NCBI GenBank assembly: GCA_965153355.1
Contig: OZ231128.1
Coordinates: forward strand, 36,332,001-36,396,000
Reading direction: 5' to 3'
Length of the DNA: 64,000 nucleotides
Source: Flaccisagitta enflata
Taxonomy: Eukaryota; Chaetognatha; Sagittoidea; Aphragmophora
Under the pieces are notes generated by a model. That model worked only from the letters and a program-made list of their open reading frames with translations. It searched no databases and was not told where the DNA came from. Shown here in pieces: positions 50,745-62,600 of this stretch. The position numbers and the translations under genes are program-made. The stretch's first letter is position 1. Each line of letters starts with the position of its first letter.

Positions 50745-51955
50745 TAACCGGAAACCCTTTAAGAAATCAGGCTTGAATTGAAGACTGAAGCAGGGAAATG
50801 AATAAGGCTTGATTTGGATCTCAACCCTTAGGCTGGGATTTTTGTTACTTGGCTGGGATTTTGGGTCTTTAGGCGTGGTAGTAAAATGAAAAAGAATAAG
50901 TAATGCCTAGACGGAATGATAGCCTAGATGGATTAGTAAAAGGAAAAAAAAGTAAAATTGAAAGCCTAGACAGAAAGTAAGAATGACAATTCATATGAAA
51001 TGAAGGGAAGAGGATAATGCAAACTAGGTATGCAAATTATTAGCAAAAAGCGTGTGCAAACGAGAAAACAAAATTCAGTCTGACTGACAGACTACTGAGC
51101 CCAACGACTGACACAGCAAGGCAAAATATGAAAGTTGGACAACATTACTACTCAACCCCACTTTACGAAAGGATGAGAGCCTTTGGAGCTCTCACTGGTG
51201 TTTAATTCGGACCCATCACAACTGTCCTTAGTTCGGGTGTGTCAATATGCAAAACATTAATGCCTGAGAGTATAACGCTAGGGCATCATGGGGTTACTCA
51301 TTTAAATGCCTTCACCGTTTTTCTTTTTTCAAATTTCAGTCATCTTCCGTTTTTTCTAAAATCCCTGTTTTGCCCCTAATTTGCATAACGTTGTGATCAC
51401 GTTTTCGATTTTTCATCCTTTGCCTTGTATGGTGGGGCATTCGAATTACTTCTAAATGCTACTATCCTTTTTAAAGCTTCACAGAAAAGTGCCTGGGTTA
51501 ATCACATCAACTTTAATGAAATAGTAAAGTGGTCTTTTTTGGGTAATGAATTTGTTTCTTGGCGAATGAGAGTGCAGACATTGCATTAGATTTCCATCGC
51601 GAAAAAAAACGGTTGCCGAATGAATTTTGAAAAAAGAAAACAGTGATCGTTCTAAAATCAATAGCCCCATCTTGCGTCAGCGTTATGGTCTCAAATTCAG
51701 TCATCACCCGTATTTGACACAACTGAATCCTTAGTAGTCAAAATAACCAAGTCTATGTTATACAAATTTGTTTTGTTTTTTAAATATTGTATGAAATATT
51801 ATTATCATTTATGACGAAACAAGGTGCAACTTCTTCTATATCGGAAATGGCGAAGTTGGTACAAAGACATGGTGAGGACGACCAACGGGCCTTACGATGG
51901 ACAACGAAGCGGGCACCAAATGATCGCTCGACAAAATCAGGTATGCGGAATATTA
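50745..51955. other. gene-free stretch
   Basis: 50795-50870 has two or three GCTGGGATTT minisatellite units. No gene or other element is seen. Confidence 0.4.
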
Positions 51956-52237
51956 AGGGCGTGTTTCTAGTGAAGATAAAAACGCGTTCATTCTCGCCGT
52001 ACTCGTTCTCAGCGTGAACACATATTCAAGAATTTCATTGTCCCACGAGAGAGTGAGCGAAGTGAGTGGGCAAGCCCGTAAATGGAGCGAGCGAGTGGAG
52101 CGAGCGAGTGGAGCGAGCGTAGCGAAGCAGAGCACTGCGGAGCAAGTGAGCGGATTGAGCGGTGCGAGCGAACTAACGTAGCAAGCGACCGAGTGGCCCG
52201 ATAAAAACGCGATTGTCTTTGACTAGAAACACCTCCT
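51956..52237. mobile_element. MITE with GCGAGTGGAGCGA core, copy 2
   Basis: AGGGCGTGTTTCTAGTGAAG at the left and TTTGACTAGAAACACCTCCT at the right, flanked by TA on both sides. 282 bp. The core is a degenerate GAGCGAGTG repeat (52050-52190). Confidence 0.78.
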
Positions 52238-52424
52238 TACAAACGGAAAATTCTTTAATTTGAATTTTGATCTAGTGTCTAGCGCGTCCGTCCGTCCTTC
52301 CCTTCTAATAAATGCAAATGGTCATTCTGTATCTTTTGGGTAATTCTAAAAGTTGAAAGAATCGATTTGAAAGTGTGGAAGGCTTTTGCTAGTGTCTATG
52401 TTCATTTTTTGTCATTCATGTTTT

Positions 52425-52844
52425 GTCCACGCACCTCTAAATCCGGTCGCGCGCGTCCGTCGGTCTGTTGGTCAGTCTGCTAATAACCAATTTGACGATC
52501 CACCCACAATAAATATCGGTCAACTCGGTTGTGTTGTCTTAATTGTCATTTGAAAGTTCTGACGCACACGACGTTGTTCGCATGAACTTGTTCGCTCAGA
52601 CAAGTTGCAAGAGGAGGAAAGCGAAAAAACGATCGTATATTTATGGAAAAGTAAACATGACAGAAAGTCGATTTTTGTCCTGCGTTTTCGTATCATATTT
52701 TTTCCATATTATCGTTTTTATATACATGCATTAACGCCTTAGCTTATGTGAGAGGTTTTGTTGGTTGGTGACCGTCTGGACGCGTCCGTCAGTTTATCCG
52801 TCATAAGTTAATAGCATCCATTCAACTTTTCATCTATCCATGAC
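52425..52844 (-). repeat. two hairpin-family subfamily B fragments
   Basis: 52430-52500: GTCCACGCACCTCTAAATCC and GTCCGTCGGTCTG. 52738-52800: CTTATGTGAGAGGTTTTGTT and GGACGCGTCCGTCAG. The short plus frame at 52543-52734 is not recognised. Confidence 0.55.
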
Positions 52845-53227
52845 CAGGCCTGATTTTAGTGATTTTTTTCACCGAGCCAATCGGGCTCACTCCCCACATT
52901 TTGACAGAGCCCAAGAGGAAAACCATGAGCCCGGTAAAAATGTTATGCCAACTTTTATCATCATATCAGCCTAGATTTCTTGTAACAGCTTCTCGTTAAA
53001 TGATGCAATGATAAAATAATCACTACTCCGATGATTAAGGTAGTGAAAAAAATCGAATAATGACACGAACCTTGATGAATTTTCAAATATCTTACTCAAT
53101 CAGCTTGAGCGCTTTAAATCCATCCCAATGAGAGAGAGCCAGTCGGGCTCAGAGCTTACAAAACATGAGAGCCCGAGAGCAAAATAGAGAGCATCGGGCT
53201 CACGGGCTCGCTCTAAAATCAGGCCTG
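52845..53227. mobile_element. hAT-type MITE, copy 2, intact ends
   Basis: 383 bp. Perfect 15-bp inverted ends CAGGCCTGATTTTAG / CTAAAATCAGGCCTG and a perfect 8-bp target-site duplication TCCATGAC (52837-52844 and 53228-53235). Subterminal GAGCCCGATGCTC-type blocks are shared with 28254-28965. No transposase frame. Confidence 0.92.
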
Positions 53228-53269
53228 TCCATGACAATAGATCTACAAATCTCAAAAATTGAACGGAAT

Positions 53270-53414
53270 ATCTCTCTCTCTTTCCCTCTCCTTCTCTCTC
53301 TGTGTCTCTCTGTCTCTCTCTGTGTCTCTCTGTCTCTCTCTATGTCTCTCTGTGTCTCTCTGTCTCTCTCTGTGTCTCTCTGTGTCTCTGTGTCTCTGTG
53401 TCTCTCTCTGTCTC

Positions 53415-53489
<75 letters not shown>
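53270..53489. repeat. CT microsatellite with TCTGTG interruptions
   Basis: Ordered TCTCTCTGTGTCTCTCTG higher-order units, then a pure CT run. Confidence 0.96.
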
Positions 53490-53494
<5 letters not shown>

Positions 53495-53579
53495 CTATTC
53501 TGAAAACTATCATACAAGAGAAATTATGGAACACAAAAACTGGTCATGGTATAATAAATTTTTGCAAACGGCGCCAATT

Positions 53580-54363
53580 ATGAAAAAAACAAGGCTGGAT
53601 ACACGGCTACCAGAATCGCGTGCGGGTGGGCAGGGGCCAAAAACTCATTTAATCATGAAATAATGATAAATTAATTCATATCATGGTTTAGATACTTCAT
53701 CTAACTTCCTGCTGCTTCTATGGACCACTGTAATGATTTGAAAAACTTTTTGCGATATATGTCAGTCCCTACAGAGTCATAGGTTGTCCTTCATGTCTTC
53801 ATGATCCAGAAATTCTTTGGGGGAAGAAGTATTGGGGAATCAAGTTATTAGCCCTTAACTCTTTTCAGCCTCTGGCATTAGTTCAGTCAAATCTTATATC
53901 TCTAGACATGTATGTGTATGACGTGACAGATGGCACAAGAAAACTGCTCAATTCATTTCTCAATTTTGAAAAGTGATGAGCAATCTTTAAACTGCTCTAA
54001 TTTCTTAATGTTTTGAGCTACCAGGATGGGATTGGACTCAAATGAAAGATTTTTTGAAGCCCTTTCTTAATCTTACCAATTTTTCTTATTTATCTTTAAC
54101 AAAATCGTAGTTATTGATGTTTGTAGGTGAACGTAGACTTATGTCCTAGGTAGTATGAAAAAAACAAGGCTGGATACACGGCTACCGGAATCGCGTGCGG
54201 GTGGGTAGGGGCTACTAGACCATTTGGGCAGGTGAAGTGAGGTCCAAAAATAAAAATCATAAAAAAATAAAATGTGACCGACCAACCAACCAACCGACCG
54301 ACCAATGGACCGACCTACCGATGGACAAAGCGAGGTGTAGAGTCGCGTGCACGTGACTAAAAA
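53580..54363 (+). repeat. duplicated hairpin-family A start flanking a mariner-like end
   Basis: 53580-53639 and 54155-54214 both read TATGAAAAAAACAAGGCTGG and on. The second continues as a complete A element to CGTGCACGTGACTAAAAA (54363). Between them, 53640-54154 ends with TGTCCTAGGTAG|TA, a mariner-like terminus. The left terminus is missing. Confidence 0.7.
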
Positions 54364-55219
54364 TCAGCGCCAGCTTATTTAAATAAGTAACCATTACTCT
54401 CTGGAAACGTAATCATGTACTATAAGCTCCCTTATACATATATGTACTGGGAGCAAGAAAGTGGCCTGTATCCTGGGCCGAGCGTGACACTGCGGTAAAC
54501 CTCTATCCCGTGGACGTTGCAACAACGCCATTTTCCGCCACGTGGCGTAGCGATACTACGCGAATTAAAAAAAACGCAAGTTTTTCTATATATGATTTTT
54601 GCGCCTTTGGTTCACTTGCGGTATGATTTATTGGTGACCAAATTGAAGCTTTTTTCGAGGGCTTTCTTTTGAGCGCAATCCCGCATCTGTAGCTTTATTC
54701 GTTTAGAAATTACACTCAAATGAAGGTACATGAGTCAAAATTTAAAAATGCAGTAAGAGGAAAAAAAAGGATGTTTTGGGGGTGAAGATGATGGACTGCT
54801 ATGCTATGCACTGCTATGAGCAATCGGGCATTGTTCTACCCATGCTGTCTGCTTTTTTAGTTCCTATATTTGAGTTCCTCAATGTCTATGATGAAAAATG
54901 AAGCACTGACTTTAATTGAATGTGATAAAACCTTTAAGATCAACATGGATCAAACTGAAAATCAAAGGCGAAAAATATGTCAAGTACATGTCCTTTTTGC
55001 ACGGCTATTCTCTGCATCAACTTGATTCTGATGGCCTAAACTCTTTGATATGATGCACAAAAACTAAAAAAAAACTAAACTAGCTTGCAAAAAGCTGCTC
55101 AGAGCATAAATAAAGTCCAATTTAAGCTCTTTAATGAAAAACTTGCGTTTTTTTTAATTCGGGTAGTACAATTCATTGCAATATCGTGTCGGGGACGGGA
55201 CGGGACGGGATGGGTCTTT
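54364..55219. other. gene-free stretch
   Basis: A+T-rich with no recognised gene or repeat. Confidence 0.4.
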
Positions 55220-55457
<238 letters not shown>

Positions 55458-55834
55458 TCTACTTCTTTCCTTCTTTTTTTCTCTTATTTTTCTTCTTTTT
55501 TTTTTTCTTCAATTTTTATTTTTTCTTCTTTTTTCTTCTTCTTTTTTTTCTTCTTTTTTTCTTCTTTTTCTTTTCTTTTTCTTTTTCTTCCTCTTCTTCT
55601 TCTACCTCTTCTTCTTCTCAATACCGTTACCGTCACGGCCAAGCAGCCCATTATCGTTTTAGGGCGATCCTGCCCTTTTTCCGCAACCGGAACGAACTTC
55701 CGGCTTCACGCTCGGGCCAGCCTGTATCTAGTTTCTGCTTTACTGAAGGAAATGATTTGACATTTTCGTGCAACATTGGAAAATTGTTTTCACGAATTTT
55801 CAAGGAAAACATTCCTCTTCATCAGGTGATACAG

Positions 55835-55920
55835 AAATGAGAAAAAGAGACAGAGACACAAGAAAGAAAAAGCTGAGAAGAGAGAAAAGACTGATTGACC
55901 ATAAGATCAATCAGGGGTGT
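55835..55920 (+). repeat. inverted copy of the segment at 56553-56640
   Basis: GACTGATTGACCATAAGATC and on reappears as reverse complement at 56553-56583 with one mismatch in 31 bp. In protein terms each side reads KRLIDHKINQG-like on its own strand. Confidence 0.7.
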
Positions 55921-55963
55921 CCCCGCTGGTTCTCTCTAAAAACGCTCTTTGCCTAGTTGTCAT

Positions 55964-56044
55964 ATGATGCTGTTATTGCGGCGGCCGCTGCTGCTGCTGC
56001 TGTTGCTGTCGCAAGTCGAAGCGCATCGGGATAGTTTGAGATGA
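55964..56044 (+). other. 26-codon signal-peptide-like ORF
   Basis: MMLLLRRPLLLLLLLSQVEA followed by HRDSLR and a stop. It is driven by a CTG repeat. No good splice donor follows, so it is probably not coding. Confidence 0.15.
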
Positions 56045-56224
56045 TAATGTTGAGCCTTCTTTTCTTGGGCGGCCTGGTCGTTTTGGCACGGTGTCGAGTC
56101 TATCCTCTATTGATGCATCATGGCTCATGGGTCATTACAGGTGATGGTCGTTTGATTGTTTTAGGAAGGATATTATCGTAATAAGGTGGTTGTGTGTGAT
56201 GACCGTGGTGCTCATTGATGGATG

Positions 56225-56640
56225 GATTCAGAGCTCATATGTATGCTCACTCCTTGACTCCTCTGCAAAACCAATCATCGTCAGTTGCAACGACCTCAAA
56301 ATCAGTCTTTCTGAAGTGGTGGTTGTTTTCTAGGGCATGTTGCATGATTGAGGACTTGCATTGTCCTGGGCAGCGGAGAGCAGTGGAGAAATGTTCATTT
56401 ACTCACGACTTTAACGTATGACCAGTTTCTCCTGCATAGAGGCCATCACAAGATTGGCCATTTGTTCCCGCGCATCTTTCAACATAGACAATTCATCATG
56501 TTTTCTCTTTGAGTGGTAATTTGTCCTTTGGCTTGACCAATTGTTCTCCACCCCTGATTGATCCTATGGTCAATCAGTCCTTTCCCTCTTTTCTGTTTCT
56601 TCTGCTCATGATCCTGATCCTGATCCTGAAGGCACTTCGC
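56225..56640 (-). pseudogene. decayed Penelope-like element GIY-YIG endonuclease domain
   Basis: On the minus strand one frame reads IVYVERCAGTNGQSCDGLYA, GETGHTLKS, a stop, VNEHFSTALRCPGQC, IMQHALENNHHFRKTDFEVV and RGVKE before another stop. This matches the GIY-YIG layout (VY...LYAGETG...EHF...H...RxxKE) of Penelope-like retroelements. The first stop replaces the catalytic-region arginine codon (CGA to TGA type change). The upstream part (56500-56640) gives RKEGKGLIDHRINQGWRTIG. No reverse transcriptase remains next to it. Confidence 0.7.
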
Positions 56641-56658
56641 GTCCGTTAGACGCCCGCC

Positions 56659-58077
56659 TCACCTTCGGGGGCATGCTTCGCGTTTATGTCGTGAGATGTT
56701 TGTCTTCGCCATCTCCTTTCCACAGAGGTCACACACACCTTTGTCACCTCTGTACACACGCGGCGCCGTTGGGCTTACTTCAGTTGCCGACGCTGCTTCT
56801 AACGCCGCCGCACACTTCTTCTTGTGGGTACCTATGTACCCCTTACTATACTCCTTTCCACACACACACTTCCTCCTATCTGGACTGCTTGCCTCAGCCC
56901 CACCACACACTTTCTTGTGGTTGAGTAGGTTCGCCTCCTGCTGTAGTTCTACCCCGCAATCCTCACACTTGAACACTTTCTTCTCTTTTGATATCTCGTG
57001 CATCCTCCTCTTATGAATGACCAGTCCCGCCTTAGATTTGCAGACTTTCCCACAAACTGAACACTTAAGATCTTCCTCACCTTCTTCCTTCCTCATGTTT
57101 CTTTCGGGTTTCTCTCCAGTCCATTTATGACCTTGACTCTTCTCCCATACGTCCAGTCTTGCCATATGCGTCTTGACGATTTTCTTCCACTCCTTTCTCT
57201 CCTTGGTCAAGGCACCAATGTCTGTCCAATCGAGTCCCGCTTCCTTGATGAGTCTCTTCCAATACTTTACTGTTTTCCTGCTTCTCTTCCTCGTCTTTGG
57301 CCACCCTTCCAACTCTTTCATCCATCCTAATATGACGGCCTTTGCCATCCTCCCATCATCCATGCGCATCACATGGCCTACCCTCTCCAAAACCCGCTTT
57401 TCTATCTTCCATCTGAGCGACCTTACTCCCAACTCTCTCCTCACGTCTGCCATGTTTTTCTTCTCCTTCTCCATCTGAATTGTTGGTGGCATAGTTTTGC
57501 GGCTCCACACGTAACGATAGCATCTGTCCATAAATTGCTGTATCTTCTTGATTTCTCCTACCTGGCAATCGAATAATAACCCACTTTCCACACACGCTTC
57601 CGTCACCCTCGCCTGCATCTTCTTCGACATCTTTGATCCTTTAAGCCTGTTCTTCACCTTAAACCATGCCTTCCTACCTCTTGCCAGTCTTTCCTTGATG
57701 TCGTTTTGCCATCCCATCCAACATCCTAACATCCGGATCTCCCCACTTTCCTCTTCTCCGAAAAGCAGTCTCTCTTCCTTATCTTCATTGTTTCTCTCCT
57801 CAAAACTTCCCATTACTTCCTTCACCTTTTGTACTCCTTCCTCTAGCTCCTCCTCATCCCCGACTATCGTCGTGTCATCGGCGAAGAGGCTCAAATCCAC
57901 CTTTACCTCCACCGCCTCCGAATGAGCCTTTTCCCAGAGCCGATCGCCCGGCAGCGCGCTTCCTGGCACCCAGCTGTAGGTGATTCCTACCTCTCTTCCA
58001 CTCCTTACCCATGGGTCAGAGTTGCCTTCCTTTCCTCGTATGAAGTATTCGGTCGATTCGTGAAGGTCCATGATCAC
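56659..58077 (-). pseudogene. LINE reverse transcriptase with four C-terminal zinc fingers, internally deleted
   Basis: Open frame of 472 codons. LSLFADDTTIVGD (residues 63-75) is the catalytic palm motif. The thumb/connection region is followed by LERVGHVMRMDDGRMAKAV and W-rich LINE tail motifs (about 235-310). Residues 335-470 hold four C2HC/C2H2 fingers: CSVCGKVC...H-x4-H, CEDCGVEL...H-x3-C, CVCGKEYS...H-x3-C, CDLCGKEM...H-x4-C. Upstream, YFIRGKEGNSDPWV joins directly to ITYSWVPG, so the stretch that should hold the LREGC-type RT motif is missing. The 5-prime part is absent. The deletion leaves the frame open but the enzyme cannot be active. Clade not determined. Confidence 0.75.
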
Positions 58078-58954
58078 TAGTGAGTAGTGAGATGAGGAGT
58101 TATCACAAAATCAATAAAGCCATGGCACTTCATGTGGGGGAGCACATTTATGAAGTCGACGGAACAAGGTTTGACCCCCCAAAAATTTTTTTTGGTTGTC
58201 GCTTTTTGATTTGAAAAGGATAATACAATCTCAGATTTTTCACGTAGTTATTTCTTTGTCTCTATCTTTGTCTCTTACGTTATTTTTTATCTAGCTATCT
58301 TTGTCTCATTTTCTTGAATGCATTGCGACTTGTACAAATGATTTTGGCCTGTAAAAAAACAAAGGATCATTGGTGGTAAACTTGGTGATGATGGTGGTAA
58401 AGGGCAAAGACGAGGAGAGAGAGATAGAGAAGAGGTGGAGGAAGAGGAGGAGGAGGAGGAGGAGGAGGCAATTATGGCCACGGGGCTTTCGAGGGCTACT
58501 TTTTCAGTGATTGAGAGCTTTGTAGGAACCACCAAACCATAATTATGATTTTGATTTATGCTACCATCATCAAAATCATTTTCCTCAAGCTCATTCTCTT
58601 GGGTCTGGGGGAGGTCCTCCCAGTCCTCCACCTCTTTTGAACCCAAAATGTCGATCATCAAGCAAATTCAGGACAAAATCATGATGAGGTGATATTAAGA
58701 GTATGCCAGGATTTACCCAAAACATTATTTTTTGCTTACTACTACCAAGCCCATAAGTATTGCTAAAATAATTGGAGGGGTTGGTTTTAATGAACCTGCT
58801 GTTGATAGGATGACAAAATAATAGAAGATAAAGCTGGTTGAAGATATTTGAGTTTCGAGGATTTAAATCAGTTTCACTCCTTTTATTTTGCTGAGGTTAT
58901 CAATTTCAAACGGGAGCAATCGGGAATTGTGATTGTAGTCGAGTTGCGGGATTC

Positions 58955-58957
<3 letters not shown>
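58078..58957. other. gene-free stretch with one unassigned minus-strand frame
   Basis: 58440-58470 has GAG units. The minus frame 58287-58661 starts IDILGSKEVEDWEDLPQTQE and is acidic. It could be a transposase C-terminal fragment or chance; no family is recognised. Confidence 0.3.

Positions 58958-59026
<69 letters not shown>
58958..59026. repeat. GA microsatellite
   Basis: About 34 GA units. Confidence 0.97.
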
Positions 59027-59028
<2 letters not shown>

Positions 59029-59053
59029 TCTTATCTCTTTTAAGTATCTATCT

Positions 59054-59650
59054 GTAGTTATAACCAAACTGCAGAATTAAGCGTCTTTGTTTCCACAATT
59101 TATCGACGGAGAATTGCAGAGATTCAATTTCCCTTTTTTCCACGAAAGGGAGAAATAAAAGTCCAGAGTTCTTTTCTTTACGAAGGATTTAATGTAAGTG
59201 AATCATTCCAAATTTCAATTAAACAAGAAAACATAAAATAGAAAGAAAAAGTTATTACAAAAAGAAAGATTACATTTTTGTCGGCAACAATTGTTATTCT
59301 TAGGCGGCATTGGAATAAAGACTGAAATAAAGACGAAGGCCGCCAAACTGAGAAGGCAACGTGATTCTTACGAAAAGGAGAAAATGAGAATTGACCAGTC
59401 AGAAAGGAATTTGACTTTTAAACGGGAGAAAGAATACGTTGAGAAAACTTACGAAGGACAAATTCTTAATACAGTATGAATTATCAAAAGTGCTTTTACA
59501 GAGATACAGTTTCTTTTCTCTAAATTGCTAATTGCGTTTTTTATATTCGGCCCCAAAAAACCGATTTGAGGTTTTTTCAAAAAAGATACATAAATACAAA
59601 AATACAACAATTGATTCAATAATTGATTGACGTTGATCTAAAAACAAAAG
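59054..59650 (-). mobile_element. presumed 3-prime LTR region of BEL/Pao copy 2
   Basis: This lies directly downstream of the Pol stop on the minus strand. Read in reverse it offers possible TG starts (TGTCTAAC at about 59651, or TGTTGCCGAC at about 59293) and a CA end (GTTATAACTACA at about 59055). With the 5-prime LTR outside the window the borders cannot be proved. The plus frame 59291-59479 is treated as non-coding. Confidence 0.4.
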
Positions 59651-59663
59651 TTAGACATCACAA

Positions 59664-62600
59664 TTAATCTTCACATCCTTCGAGTAAGACCAAATTCTGT
59701 ATTGGTCTCTTGATTGTTTTTCCTTTGTTATCTTGAAGTGTGACAGAACGAACATGTCCATCACGACCTACATGAGTTTCCTTAACCCTAGCTAAGGGCC
59801 AAAGATGACGCTTGAGATTCTCCTTCTTGAGAAGAACGAGAGATCCAGGAGTGATGTTTTTCGATCCTTGATGCCACTTTTGACGTGGTTGAAGGGTGGG
59901 TACGTATTCGTTTACCCATCGTTTTGTCCAATTCTCCTGAAGACTTTTGAGATACTTCAGTCTTACAGAGAATGCCATTTTGGACGGAGGAATGTCCGGC
60001 CATGGGTCTGTCGGTTGTTGAAGAGGTCTGCCGATAAGCATCTCAGCAGGAGTAAGCGGAACTTGATCCGGGTCATCCACTATTGGTGTAAGTGGACGGG
60101 AGTTGATTTGCTCTTCAATTCGAATGATGAGCGTCGCAAGTTCCTTGTCGGTGATGAGAGATTGTCCTAAAACTTTCTTCATCGGAGTTTTGATGCTTCT
60201 CACAAGGCGTTCCCAGAAGCCTCCCCACCAAGGTGCTGCAGGTGGATTGAACTGCCAAATGACGTCAGGCAATTCCTTTGCTGCCTTTTTGAACGTTGAA
60301 GCATTATCGCTGTAGATGTTGAGAGGTTTTCCTCGTCGACAGGAAAAACGCGCGAATGCCATCAAAAATTCTTCAGTGGACTGATCATTCACAATCTCTA
60401 AATGTACACCACGGGTTGATGCACAAGTAAAGAGGCAAATCCAACGCTTCTCCGCTTGAGAAGTTGAATCTCTCCTTGGTTTGATGAGAAGAGGTCCAGC
60501 GTAATCCAGTCCGACATGAGAGAATGGTGGCAACGCCGTTTTCCTGAAATCTGGCAAATCTGCCATCATTTGTTGACACATTGGCTTGTTGATCCGTTTG
60601 CATGTCATGCAAGATTGTGTTTCGGCCTTCACGGTTGTCATTCCTTTGATGATCCAATATTTTTGACGCAAATTTGCCAATGTCTGGTTTGATCCCGTAT
60701 GAAGATTTGAGATGTGAACATCTCTGATGAGAAGTCGGGTGAGATGGGATTTGTTTGGAAGAATGATGATGTTTTTGTTCACTCTTCCACTCATTTTGAT
60801 CAAACCATCTTCCAAGATTGGATTGAATTGGATCAATCGAGAGTTTCGTGGAATGGCACGATTCTTCTGAAGGCATTCATATTCTTCAGAGAAGAAGGTT
60901 TTTTGCTCTTGGCTGATGAGCTTTGCTAATGCCCTTTTCCGCTGTTGAGCAATCGAGTTATTCGCCCTCGCCCCCAAAGGGCAACAAAAGCGAATCACGT
61001 ACATCATGATCCGCACCAGTTTTTCCAAAGAGCTGTAACGTTCCAAACTGATGACAGGTTCACGAACTTGTGTGATGTTTACAGCCACTTTCCTTTGTTC
61101 AATATCTGGCTTTTCCATCACAGGCTGATTCGGCCAATCACCTGTCTTGATGAATTCAGGGCCCTCAATCCAGAGCTTGGATTGCTTTTCATCCAAAGGC
61201 CAAATGCCCCTGGATGGGATATCTGCAGGGTTATCGTCTCCAGGCACCCACATGCATTTAACGCCATGACTGCCGCATGTTCGTTGGATTTCCGCAATCC
61301 TGTTCCCAACAAAGGGTTTGTAGCGTGCTGAAGAAGATTCGATCCAACCAAGCGCAATAGTAGAATCTGTCCACAAGAAAGTCTCAATCCCAGATTTGAA
61401 AACTTCTTCGTGGAGAAAGGCAAGTAAGCGTGAGCCTAACACTGCTCCCAGCAACTCCATGCGGGGGAGTGAGACAACTTTGATGGGCTTTACTCTTGTC
61501 TTAGACATGAGAAAGCAAGAGCCTCTCTCAGAAAATGCATATGCAACAGCGGCATATGCGGATTCACTGGCATCTACAAAGATGTGAAGAACAGTAGGGT
61601 CGCCAAAGAACCGAGGAATTTCAAAGTCAACAACAGTTGCTTTTCTGAATTCTTCCACTTCACGCTTCAACTCATCAGATAGAAGCTGGTCCCAATCAGA
61701 ACCTAGTTGCCATATCTTCTGCATTATCATCTTCCCCTTGCAGATAAGAGGGCTCCTGCCACCAATAGGGTCCCAGAAGGAGGCGATTTTTTGCAAAAAT
61801 TCCCTCTTGGTGGTTGGAGTTTTGTCCCACTCTTTGTTGGGGACGCGGAGAGAGTCATGATTTGTATGCCACTGCAAGCCAAGAACTGCAGCTTCTTCAC
61901 TATCATCAGTCCCTTCAATCATGCTCAATAACTCCTTGTTGTTGCTATTGATTTTGTGCACTTTCATGTGCATAGACCCAAAAAAGCCTTTGATTTGAGT
62001 CAGAATATCAACACCATCATCAACTGAATCGCACCCTCCAGGCACATCGTCCATGTAGAGCTCGTTTTCGACAAACTCACAAGCTTTTGGGAATTTTTGT
62101 TGGATGTCATCACGCTGAGCGTGGTATTCACAAGTTGCCATGGACAGGAATGGAGAGGAAGATTCACCGAACATGACACTCGTTTGGCGAGCTATCCCTT
62201 TTGGTGTGATGATTCGATGAAGGTCTTGTTGTTCAACTGGTATCTTTATCTGCCAAAACATCTTTTTGACATCAGACACGAATGCAATTTTTCGTGATCG
62301 AAAGCGTAGAATTGATCCAACGATATCTGGCAGTAGATTTGGCCCAACATGTTGAGCGCTGTTCAGGGAAATGCCAAATTTACCCTTGAATGAGGCATTT
62401 TTCACAATCCTCACGGGTGTTGTTGGATGGCCTGGCCTAAGCACCAAGTGCCAAGGTAGGTAGTGGACACCTCCAGCTGGAGTGTCAGCATCAGAGACCA
62501 GTTCTAGAACACCGAGATCAAACTGTTCATCAAAAATCTTTTGAACAGTAGCTCTTTTTTCTGGGTCATTCTTCAGGATGGCTTGCTGTTTCCAATACAG

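Noticed and set aside
55964-56044. Signal-peptide first exon of a secreted protein
   Set aside because: CTG-repeat derived, stop after 26 codons and no good donor.
58287-58661. 124-codon acidic minus-strand frame
   Set aside because: Half of it is a GAG repeat (poly-S) and no family is recognised; listed only as unassigned.
59291-59479. 62-codon plus frame with a basic helical composition, preceded by a possible acceptor
   Set aside because: It lies in the presumed LTR region antisense to Pol, with no partner exon; treated as chance.
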